The notes below the pieces were generated by a model. It was not told the DNA's origin. It did no database searches and worked only from the letters and a program-made list of their open reading frames with translations. From the NCBI RefSeq assembly GCF_030272615.1, contig NC_081405.1, positions 21,248,047 through 21,312,046 on the forward strand: 64,000 bases of DNA, read 5' to 3'. The stretch comes from Cryptomeria japonica. Lineage: Eukaryota; Streptophyta; Pinopsida; Cupressales; Cupressaceae. A program made the position numbers and the translations under genes. Positions 1 through 9,511 of the stretch are shown here, piece by piece; positions within the stretch are counted from its first letter, which is position 1; the number at the start of each line of letters is the position of its first letter.

Positions 1-1
1 A

Positions 2-1890
2 ACTCTTCTTGGTCTCGAGACACATATGCAAGGTAGTCTTCTAGAACTTGACTGGTCGGTCCTAAGCCGTGATGATAGTACCGTGAACTCCCTTGAGCCT
101 GTTCCAACCTTATCCTTAATTCATCAGGAACTGATTGATTGTACTCTTTATAACCAACCCTTGAATGTAGCTACTTTTGCCAATGACTATACATTAGCCT
201 ACTATCTCAATGCAGTTGAACCTATGCACTCTTCCACTAGTGAATAGAGTAAAAACAAGACTAAAACAGATATCAAGTATCTTAGTCACAAAAATAAGAA
301 AAATAAAAATAAAAGATTTGATGGCAAAAAACACATTGTGGTGGTGTCAGAATCTAAAAAAGAGAAAATAAAGGACATACCTAAAGGTGAAAACCTCTCT
401 GAGGCACTAGAAGGTGAGATACTTGATATACTGCCAAGTCACTTCCAGGAGAGATCTTCCATATTGATTGATCCAACTCAGCCAGTGAACATTGGGAGTC
501 AAGAGACACCACACATCATTCATTTAGCTCAATCACTATCAGCAAAAGAGTTAAAAGATTTCAGCAACCTTTTTTAAGAAAAGAAGATCAACTTTGCATG
601 GACATACTCAGATATGGCAAGACTAGATCCTGATCTCATCATGCATCATCTCTCTATTACACGAGGAGTTAAACCAGTCAAGCAAAAACTCCGTAAGATG
701 CATCCTCATGTGGCACTGCTAGTCAAAGTTGAACTAGAAAAATTGTTGAAAGCTGGATTTATCAAAGCTATAGACTACGCATAATGGATATCAATTATAG
801 TACCTATATCAAAGGTAGACAAATCTTTTAGAGTTTGCACAGACTTCAAGGATCTCAACAAGGAATGTTCGAAAGACAATTTTCTATTGCCTAACATTGA
901 CATGATAGTAGATATGATTGTTGGATATGAGATTTATTGATTAATGGATGGTTTCTCTGGTTACAATCAGATCAAGATAGCATTTGAAGATTAAGAAAAG
1001 ACAGCTTTCACATGTGCATGGGGAACCTTCTGCTGGAATGTTATGCCTATTGGTCTAAAGAACGCAGGAGAAACTTACCAAAGATCAGTAACCACTATCT
1101 TCCACAATATGATGCATAAAAACATGGAAGATTATGTTGATGACACCCTGGTAAAGACTATGAAGAGATTTATGCATATTCAAGAGCTAGGCCTCATATT
1201 AGATAGAATGGAAAGATTCAAGCTTTGGTTAAATCATAAAAAGAATGCATTTGGGGTAACATCAGGAAAATTGCTTGGTTACATAATTTCAAAAAAAGGA
1301 ATTGAGGTTGACCCTGAAAAGGTCCAAGCTATAATGGAAATGCCTCCACCCAAGAATATCAGTCAAATGAGAAGTTTACAAGGCCGTCTTCAATCAATAA
1401 GGCATTTTATATCTCAGCTAGCAGACAAAGCTCAACCCTTCACAAAGGTATTAAGGAAAGGAATTCAATACAACTGGGATAAAGATTGTGAACAACATTT
1501 ACAACAAATCAAAGAATATCTTTCTAGTCCACCCATATTAATGCCACTAATTCAAGGTAAGCCACTGATCCTGTACATATCAGCTATAGATACTTCATTG
1601 GGGGCACTTCTGGCACAACATGATGACAATAAAAAGGAACGAGCTATTTATTACATCAGAAGAACATTGGTGTCATATGAAATGAACTACACTATAATAG
1701 AGAAAGCATGCTTAGTATTGGTCTTTGCATCACAAAAATTAAGGCACTATATATTAGCACACTCTATTAAGCTGGTAGCTAAGATTGATCCACTCAAATA
1801 TCTTCTCAGTAAAGCAACGCTTATAGGAAGATTGGCTCAATGGGTCATGGTTCTTATGGAATTTGATATCGAATATGTGGAACACAAGCC
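2..1890 (+). pseudogene. E0: decayed Ty3/gypsy (Tat-type) pol, linker + reverse transcriptase + RNase H
   Basis: One reading frame (frame 2) carries the N-terminal part of a gypsy pol polyprotein; its start lies left of the window. Residues from about 600 onward give the pre-RT linker, then RT. Visible RT blocks are FRVCTDFKDLNKECSKDNF near 830-890, LMDGFSGYNQIKIA near 940, MPIGLKNAGETYQRSVT near 1043 and the catalytic YVDD at about 1135. The first RNase H follows near 1570-1890 (LYISAIDTSLGALLAQ, a retained Tyr-Ile-Ser-Ala core). In-frame stops occur at about 575 (TAA), 781 (TAA), 937 (TGA) and 991 (TAA), so it is a pseudogene. A one-base shift near 1890 moves the rest of pol into frame 1. 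The RT type, together with the second RNase H downstream, points to the Tat lineage. The family call is solid; the sub-clade is inferred. Confidence 0.9.
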
Positions 1891-2391
1891 ATCAAAGGAT
1901 AGGTTATTGCAGACCAACTTGCTGATGCTCCACTTGAAGACAGTTAACCTCTGCATATAGAATTCCAAGATGAATCAATCATGCACCTTACTGAACAATC
2001 ATGGAAAATGTTCTTTGATGGGTCTTTCACTCAACATGGTTTTGGTGCCCGAATACTTTTTATTACTCCTCAAAAATATTTAATTCTGAAAGCTTACAAG
2101 ATTCTCTTCCCTTGCACAAACAACATTGTAGAATATGAAGCTTTGGTAAACGAGATCAAACTGGCCATCGAGTGGAAGATAGTTGAATTACACATCTATG
2201 GAGATTCTCAACTCATTATCAACCAAATCAATGATCTATATCAGACAAGAGATGAGAAACTGATGCCTTATAAGAGAATGGTGGATGATCTCAAGAAATA
2301 CTTTGCCTTCGTATCATTTCAGCAGATCCCCAGAACAACAAATAGAGCAGTGGATGCAATGGCCACTTTGGCATCTATACCACAGCTATAG
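1891..2391 (+). pseudogene. E0: second, archaeal-type RNase H domain (aRNH)
   Basis: Frame 1 continues pol with KG-stop-VIADQLADAP (stop TAG at about 1905, probably from CAG), then a second RNase H-like domain beginning WKMFFDGSFTQHGFG near 2002. Its catalytic-type residues are the Asp of FFDGS, the Glu of NIVEYEAL near 2125, and the Asp of IYGDSQLI near 2205. The C-terminal VDAMATLAS near 2350 supplies the last acidic position. A second RNase H of this kind after the RT-linked one is a known hallmark of the Tat branch of plant Ty3/gypsy elements. The domain is broken by a frameshift at its left edge and a TAG at 2389. Confidence 0.85.
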
Positions 2392-3735
2392 GAGTCTAAT
2401 TTTCGCTTTGAATTCTTGGTGGAAGAGTTACATTATCCTGCCTATGATTCTCCTGAGCCCCAGATGGTTTGTTCTATTATTGGACATGACTCATCTTGTT
2501 ATAGCCACATTTATTCTTACTTGCATGACCAAGTTGTCCCTGCTAATCTTTCCTAAAATGAAAAAAGGAACCTAATCTGAAATGCATCACAATACGTCAT
2601 CATTGCTAATGACCTATTTAGGTGAGGTTTAGATAATACTTTCCTTAGATGTCTAGAAACTGAAGAGTCCCAATGCGCATTATCTGCAGTTCATGAAGGT
2701 ATTTGTGGATCCCATTCGAATGGTCTAACTTTAGCATGAAAACTACTAAGGGTTGGCTATTACTAGCCAGACATGGAGAAAGAAGCTATTAAATTTGCTA
2801 AAACCTGTGAAAAGTGTCAACTGCATGGGCACCTTATCCATGCTCTAGCAAGGGATCTCATACCCTTTGTGACACACTGGCCCTTCCAATAATGGGCATT
2901 TGATCTAATTGGCCATATATATCGTGCATCATCTAACGGACACAAATTTATTATCACTGCCACTGAGTACTTCACTAAGTGGGTAGAAGAGATTCCGCTC
3001 ATCAAGGCAATCGACAAACAAGTAGCTCTCTTTATTCTTAATTATATCATCTGTAGGTATGGTATACCTTCATCCATTATAACTGGCAATGGAGGACAGT
3101 TCAAGAACAAAGATCTAGACGAACTCTATGAGAAATTCAAAATAAAACAACACTGGTCATCAATATATTACCCTCAAGGTAATGGACAAGCAGAGGAATC
3201 TAACAAAAACCTATTGACTATCTTGCATTGAATAGTGAACAAATCTAGGAAGGATTGGCATCTGCAGCTCAATCCTACATTGTGGGCTTATAGAACAAGT
3301 ATCAGAACACCTACTGGGGCTACACCTTTTTCTCTGGTGTATGGGTCTGAAGCAGTATTACCTATTGAGGTGGAAATACCATCTCTAAGAGTTTCTTTGC
3401 AAGGTCTTGTTACTGATGAAGAATATAGGATATCTAGATTGCAAGAGCTCAAATTGTTGGATGAGCATCGGCAAGTGGCATTTGATCATCTCAAAGTGTA
3501 TCAAAAGTGACTATTCAGAGGACATACAAGAAGGTTCGACACCGAGAATTTTAGGTTGGTGACCTAGTTCTAAGAGAAAATCCTAAAAATCAACAGTTTC
3601 AAGACAACAAAGGGAAGTTTGAACCCAACTGGCTGGGTCCCTATATCATTACTACAACTTTTGGCTCTGGTGCCTATCAACTCTCAACATCGGAAGGAGA
3701 ATAGCTACGCGAACTGATCAACACCATCCATCTGA
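2392..3735 (+). pseudogene. E0: decayed integrase with GPY module
   Basis: This is the frame 1 continuation. A zinc-binding HHCC-like region ends with KTCEKCQLHGHL near 2800. The core has WAFDLIGHI (first Asp) near 2895, and the second catalytic position reads IITGNGGQF near 3085, where family members have Asp, so the active-site Asp is now Gly. The Glu is in YYPQGNGQAEESNK near 3170. The C-terminal segment shifts frame near 3510 and reads GDLVLRENPKNQQF, then FEPNWLGPYII near 3625, which is the GPY/F module of gypsy integrases, and ends LRELINTIHLKKLFT at about 3750. Several stops (near 2575, 2630, 2740, 2890, 3228, 3508) make it non-functional. Confidence 0.88.
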
Positions 3736-4010
3736 AGAAATTATTCACTTAAATATTCTTTGCTCCAGTAGTCTATACAGCTAAAAAGTCCTGGAAAAAA
3801 TCGATAAAAATAAAAAAAAGTCCTGAAAAAAATCAGAAAAATCAGAAAAAGTCTTGAAGAAATCCAAAAAAAAAGAAAAAAGAAAAAAAAAGAAAAAAAA
3901 AGAAAAAAGAGAGAAAATGCCCTGATAAAAACCTGGTAAATAGGCACCTTGGTAAAAAAAAAAAAAAAAGAATCTCTGCCAAGTAGGTGAAAACCTGGTA
4001 AACAAGCGCC
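3736..4010 (+). repeat. Purine-rich low-complexity tract after the E0 integrase
   Basis: Dense A/G sequence made of runs of A broken by G, densest at about 3860-3970. Its reverse strand gives artificial Phe-rich open frames, which are composition artefacts. Such a tract between integrase and the 3' LTR is common in Tat-type elements. It may include the polypurine tract, but no LTR start could be fixed beside it. Confidence 0.6.
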
Positions 4011-5050
4011 TCTTGTACTCAAGCACTCCATCTATCAATGCAACGTTGGCATTCCCACTTTTCTGCATATTTGCTTTCGCTTGTACATATTTCAGTCACT
4101 TTTGTGACATCCTGGTTCGTTGGAACCCTCATGGCTTGAAACCGATCAATGTCCTAGTCTTAGGTAATCGACAAGAGAACATTACATGTCCTAAGCAGTA
4201 TCAATCAAGTCAACTTTACGTCAGTGAAACCTAGTCATCCACTCCAAGTCAGTTAACTATCTCCTGACTACTGAAGATTTTTATCATTGAGTAAACAAGC
4301 AAAACAACAAAATGGAAAACAATCACTAAATAGTTTGAGCTATGAATGAAAAAGAGTCATTGCAGACAAGATAATTAATATTGCACATGAAAAGAAATGA
4401 ACTCTATTCTGTTTGCTATAATTGTAAAACGCTCAATGATGAAAATTAAGCTTTTCAAAATCTAGTGACTAGGTTTAGGTTGCATTTTGCATATCATTTT
4501 ACATTTCGGTGATTTCGGTATGGTAACAATGATCTCTTTATCCTCTGAATGAGAGTTGGAAGCATCATCATTTCTTAGCTAAGTGGTCTCTTTTCATCAT
4601 TTCTTTGATCAAGTACTTGTGTTTTGAGATGTTAGCTGCATACATAAGCTTTTTATATATATTCATACATTTTACTATCACTTATTTGCATTCATCTTAT
4701 TACATAGAAAATGGAAAAATTTGCATTACTCATTCACATTCATTTATTTGCATATGAAAAGAAAGAAAAAATAGACATCCATGATCATTTGCACTACATA
4801 CATTCATACTAACTCAAAAATGCATACATGTGGAATAAAGCATATAGAAAACATCTCAAAAATTGAATCAACACAAGTATGATGAAGTCAAATCAGATCT
4901 CGTATATATATCATATCAAGTCTAAGAGTACAAAATAATGTCCAATGACATGTATAAACTCCCATTGGAGAAAGAATCGTATCGGCTATAAAAAATGGGT
5001 GTGTCTACAAAAAAAATAATATCCCAACTACAAAAAGAAATATCTAGCTG
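4011..5050 (+). other. Non-coding 3' region of E0
   Basis: No convincing ORF and no LTR boundary is visible. The sequence is AT-rich, with repeated CATTTGCAT/CATTCAT words near 4680-4830. It most likely belongs to the long untranslated stretch between pol and the 3' LTR of E0. Confidence 0.4.
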
Positions 5051-5690
5051 GCACCCTTTCCCTCATCACTAGGTGGAGGAAGAGGAGCCTGATGCTCGGG
5101 ATCTTGACAAGGTGCCCGAGATCCCTTTGACCATGCCATATACTGCAAGTAGGGTATCACCTGCTGTGCAACAGGAACTGCAACACTCTATGCTGCAACA
5201 TAGTAGGGTACCCTACTAGTCTGGTGAAGGACCTCCTATTGCAAGGGCTCTATCTCTGCTCTCATCTTTGCTCTCAGTGCTGCGATCTGGCGATCACGCT
5301 TGGCCCTCACCTTGGCAAGCTGTCGGTCCCACTCTGCCAGCTGAGTCTGAGCCACTGTCAACTGTGACTGCAACTTTGCAAGACGTGTTCTCATCGACCG
5401 CCCTACGTCATTCCCATGCTCTCTAGTAGGCTCTCCCCTCCCCCATCTCCACCTCCAATACCACCCTTCTCATCCCTCCACTATCGAACCTATCTTGGAG
5501 CTGCTTGCTCCTCCTCAGTCCCACCCAATCTCACTCCTACTCTAGAAACACAAGGACCCATTAGCAGAAGAAGGAAAGACCTGCTCCCAAGACAGAAAAT
5601 GGGAAGAAGATTGTGACCAAGCAGAAATGGAAGAAGAAGCAAGAGGATGCAACCATGGACCAAAACTGTGTATTCAATGCACATATGATA
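5051..5690 (-). pseudogene. Decayed antisense ORF (coiled-coil) downstream of E0 pol
   Basis: Read on the minus strand, about 5400 down to 5245 encodes a heptad-like, Arg/Lys/Gln/Glu-rich segment starting MRTRLAKLQSQLTVAQTQL and continuing through RQIAALRAKMRAEIEPLQ to a TAG. The same frame goes on through VLHQTSRVPYYVAA, a second TAG, VPVAQQVIPYLQYMAWSKG and a Pro-rich end, stopping near 5045. Upstream (higher coordinates) a Gly-rich stretch around 5440-5480 appears in a shifted frame. Tat-lineage elements such as maize Grande are known to carry an extra antisense ORF between pol and the 3' LTR, and position and orientation fit that. Linking it to E0 is an inference. Confidence 0.55.
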
Positions 5691-5991
5691 TCTCCTAAGC
5701 CTTAAAGGAGATGTAGGACCTTAGAGGGAGTAATATACTGAACTTATCATTCACCCCCTCAGTGAAGAAGGACACATGGAAGAACAAGCTATTGTTGATA
5801 TGAAGGAAGAAGATGAGATGATAAGTATGTGTAGTGGTAGCCTTGGTTACACATCTACAAATCAGAGTTGGATCACTAATACATGTGCAACAGATGGAGT
5901 TTAACAATTGGAATTAGATGCAAAGTGACAGAAAATATGAGGAGTTAAAGGAAGGCACTCTAGTAGTGATGATGGACCGGTACAAGGAAAC
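5691..5991. other. Unassigned remnant left of the solo LTR
   Basis: No clear ORF. It includes NQSWITNTCATD in plus frame near 5860, faintly like a copia protease start, but this is too weak to call. It is continuous with 7479 onward once the solo LTR and one TSD copy are removed. Confidence 0.3.
5987..5991. repeat. Target site duplication GAAAC, left copy
   Basis: The 5 bp before the LTR boundary read GAAAC and are repeated exactly at 7474-7478, directly after the other boundary. Confidence 0.8.
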
Positions 5992-7473
5992 TGATAACTC
6001 AATGATGAACGAATAGTACCAAACCGATACTGAGAGGGGGGGGGGTGAATCGGTACAGACAAAAAAACAATATTAAACCGGTTTGCCAGTAGACACTATG
6101 CTTTGGCAGACAAATAGTAACACCGGTCTTAAATGGAGTACAACTGGCAAAACCCAGAGTAACTAAGACAAGCATAAACCGGTTGACACTTATCTTCTCA
6201 TACAATCTAATGCTTCATTTCCATTTCACCCTAGTGCATGAACAGGTAATCTATTATCAAAAGATATATAACCAGCTAGATCAAAATGATTCATCTTCAG
6301 ACACAAATTACTCAAACCATCACAAGAATATCACCACACATGACACACAGATTTTTCACGTGGAAACCCAACTAGGAAAAACCATGGTGGGGATGAATAC
6401 CCACAAGTTGTTTTTGAACTCTTTAGAAGTCTGCTTTGTTAGGAGCCTTGTCTGGTTAAAGACTGATACAATAGGTTCTATTAGGAACTGATCGTGTTAG
6501 GGATCACCTGGTTAAGGGATGGCTAGAATACCTGGTTAAGGGTTAAACCCTCTTAAAGGTTACCTTGTTAGAGGATTTCAAGAACTTAATGGTTTTGAGT
6601 CACCCTATTAAAGGATTTACAGCAAGCTGGTTAAAGCTACCCTGTTAAGGGATTTCCCAATTGTTGAGGTGGTTAGAGATCAACAGTTATTACAATGATC
6701 TAGTAACAACACTCAATGCCAATGCAGATCCGCTTTAGCTCCTCTTCACCTTCTGCACTTACACTCTGTAGGTATCACTTCTCTCCTCTGGTCTGGCAAG
6801 AATCACGTATCTCTTCTCTTGGATACACACACACAACTTTTGCCAACAACATCAGAAAGAAACACAACATCAACCTTATAGGAAATAGATAGGTCGATAG
6901 CATAAACCCTAAACCCTAAACCTATTAGGTTAAAGAATTCAAATGGTTCAATCCTGACCATTGAGCGTATTGCATTAAATGCAATAGTCTTGATCCAATC
7001 TCAAGACATTCTCCATCACTCGTTTTCCACCGATTTCATGGCGGCTGATAACCCATCATGCATTATCACCATTTACAGACTTCGCACATTCCCGATGTAG
7101 ATGGGAAAAATCTCCTTCATGCAAGATCCTTCACGCACACAAGACTGACATGGCAACATGATTTGTTCTTCGTTACAATGCTAACTCATCACACAAAGTC
7201 ATTGGTTGAGCCACATAGGCTTCAAGCACTTTAACCGGAAACCCTCAAGTTGAGACTACCAACTGGTAGTCATACAAAGCTTCCATGTGTCGATTCCCAT
7301 AACCACATGCCGATTCACCTTAAACAAACACACCACTTCACTTTGGCACAAATGTCGGTTCATAGTGTTATACCGGTTCTCACATATACCGGTTTTGTCC
7401 TCTTCAACATATTGACATCAATTACAACATACAATGTCATCATCTCCTTATGCCAGTTCACATAATGCCAATA
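5992..7473 (-). mobile_element. Solo Ty1/copia-type LTR, minus orientation
   Basis: On the minus strand the LTR runs from TATTGGCATT at 7473 (expected TGTTGGCATT, one transition) to GAGTTATCA at 5992. It contains the C-run and CTCTCAGT motif just before the 3' end (6030-6045 on the plus strand as a G run) and the segment TTTTTCCTAGTTGGGTTTCC shared with the E3 LTRs. Perfect 5-bp GAAAC duplications flank both ends and there is no internal region, so it formed by recombination between two LTRs. Length is 1482 bp. Confidence 0.82.
6904..6922 (-). repeat. Short interstitial telomere-type repeat (CCCTAAA)
   Basis: Two and a half copies of CCCTAAA, the plant telomere repeat complement, lie inside the solo LTR. 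On the LTR strand this reads TTTAGGG. It may be a telo-box-like promoter word of the LTR rather than telomeric DNA. Confidence 0.6.
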
Positions 7474-7478
7474 GAAAC
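7474..7478. repeat. Target site duplication GAAAC, right copy
   Basis: Exact match to 5987-5991. Confidence 0.8.
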
Positions 7479-8609
7479 GATATGTGTTGGATGTTACCGA
7501 TATGAATGCTAATAGGTACTTGCAGGTTATGTAAGACAATGAGGCTAGAGATCATTACGTCAACCTCAATAGCATGGAATGAGGAGTTTATGTCTCAAGT
7601 GGTGTTGATGAAGACCTCAATGACATATGTTGGCCTGATTGTTGATCATACAAGCATTCATGTTTTTGGGCTAACTGGTTTGATTCATGGAATTATGATT
7701 ACATTGTATGGCATTGTGTACATCCAAGATCATGTCATAGGGTGTGGTGGATATAATGGAGCTGAAAGATCATCAGATGATCACATATGCACAACTAAAC
7801 TAGTATATGGAGTTGATTAGAGCCCTAGTATTGGACCTGACCAAAAATGTGGACCTAAGATGCATGACTCAGGGGAGTTTATAGCCATGTTTTATGACTA
7901 AGTATCAAACTTGCTGGACATAAAGGGTGTGCATGTGTCTATGGCTATACCGATATGTTTGCGTCTTTGGTGGTATTCGGGATTGTGAGATATTTCAATG
8001 CTTATTCAATTGAAATCACAACTAGATCACTGGGAGTATTGCTTGCTAAGAGGGAGAGTTACCTGCACAAGAGAACATGCATTTGGTATCAAAAGAGATA
8101 CAATTGGTATCAGTGTTAGCCTCAATACTTGATATCAACATTTTGGGGTTAGAGGGGCTTCTGCATATCAAAAAGGGTGATGATGTAGTCTGACTGGCAT
8201 GTATGTTGTACACTCTAACACAAGCGCCTTCAATTGGTTTCAATCTTGCATATGCATTAGGGTTCTTGTTTTCATATACACTTGGGTGCTGAGAAATTGG
8301 TGTCAGTTGATGGTCAAGGCCCCCCATCCCAAATGATATGACTTGAGAGGATGTAGAGTATGAAGGTTAAAAGAGGAGACACATCCAGTAAAGATAAAGG
8401 GGGAGAAAGATTTATGTCGGTGCCCAGTAGACATAAGGAGGAATGATATCCTGATAGTGCCCTTTGCCATTGTTGTCAAAGAGGGAGAAGGATTCTGTAG
8501 TATACCAAATACTACATGTGTGGGAGTCATTGAATTATGAAAAAAGGGATAAAGATCACATAGTATGTCAGATACTACATGTGTTGAAATCAATGCCAAA
8601 GAGGGATAT
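7479..8609 (+). other. Decayed 3' region of a copia element upstream of LTR-A
   Basis: No recognisable protein. Near 8470 and 8590 the words TTGTTGTCAAAGAGGGAGAA and CAATGCCAAAGAGGGATAT match the spacing and wording of the region between the last pol codon and the 3' LTR in E3 (61395-61598). The last one is a decayed polypurine tract abutting LTR-A. Confidence 0.5.
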
Positions 8610-9293
8610 TGTTGGCATTGTGTTGTCATTGATGTCAACCAGTATAAAAGGAAAATTGTTATGGGAGTATTGATGATATGCAATCTTTGATGTCAACTAG
8701 TGTTGCAGGTCACTGGTAAGGTAGAGAATGTCATTCAGTACAATGACCATTAGTGTCACCGGTACGCAAGTTAGTGTTTGACTTGTGTAGAAGATATGGA
8801 CAAGAGTCTAGTATGATATATCAACTAGTAAATGATGGCATCTATGAGTGGGAAAGATGTTGAGTTGTTCATTATGATGAAGAGGCGGAGTGTTATCTAA
8901 TTCACTTCAACACATGAGGAGAAGGATGTACAGGTCACCGATACACTATGTGGAAGTAGAACAACATGACTCCCACCGGATAGAGATGCAGTCACCATGT
9001 GAAGAGATAAATGACAGTGAGTGTGGCCCAACTAGATCACATGTGCCCATTTGAAGATATGCTGCACAAACAGAGAAGCCACATGAGTGCATTACAAGAT
9101 GTAGATGATAGGGATCCACTGCCACTAGTTAGTGGAGCTTATCTCCTATTATGTATGGAATGCATCAGAGTCCTCCGAGATAAGACAAGAGGTAAAGGAA
9201 GGTGTTTGAAGGGTCACACCGGATCCACCAGTGAATCAAAGGGATGCCTCAAGTGCATGAAATCAGGGATATGCACTGGACCAACATAGAAGG
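8610..9293 (+). mobile_element. LTR-A, piece 1 (copia-type LTR interrupted by E1)
   Basis: It starts TGTTGGCATTGTGTTG right after a polypurine-like tract, as a 3' LTR should. It stops at the GAAGG duplication where E1 inserted and resumes at 19933. Together with the other two pieces the LTR is about 2.4 kb and ends TCTAACA at 24816. Confidence 0.65.
9289..9293. repeat. E1 target site duplication GAAGG, left copy
   Basis: GAAGG directly precedes TGTAGCG of the 5' LTR and is repeated at 19928-19932 after the 3' LTR. Confidence 0.9.
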
Positions 9294-9480
9294 TGTAGCG
9301 TCCTAAAATTGCGACACTTGCAATTTCAACTGCATTTCGGTCTTCACGATGGCGACGCAACACGCAACCTGAATGGAGACCCCGAAACCTAATTATGACA
9401 CTGAAAACTGCATTTTCTTGCACCCTGGCCTGAACCTCCTTTGCACCCTATTGTCTCGGGAGGTGGGACCAGAGCACCCA

Positions 9481-9508
9481 GCGCCCTGGTCCTTCAGGAC
9501 CAGGGCGC
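9481..9508 (+). promoter_or_regulatory. Perfect 12-bp palindrome (U3 hairpin) of the E1 5' LTR
   Basis: Arms GCGCCCTGGTCC and GGACCAGGGCGC are separated by TTCA. In the 3' LTR this is the first of a tandem palindrome series. The foreign insertion starts 3 bp to its right. Confidence 0.8.
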
Positions 9509-9511
9509 CCA

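Noticed and set aside
3741-4068. Minus-strand open frames rich in Phe
   Set aside because: Translation of the A-rich tract after the E0 integrase; no gene signal.
6033-6050. Long G run as a possible assembly artefact or G-quadruplex
   Set aside because: The same C/G run before the LTR end recurs in E3, E6 and LTR-A, so it is a normal part of these LTRs.
7506-7820. 104-codon open frame right of the solo LTR
   Set aside because: No recognisable blocks and no start context; treated as decayed element sequence.
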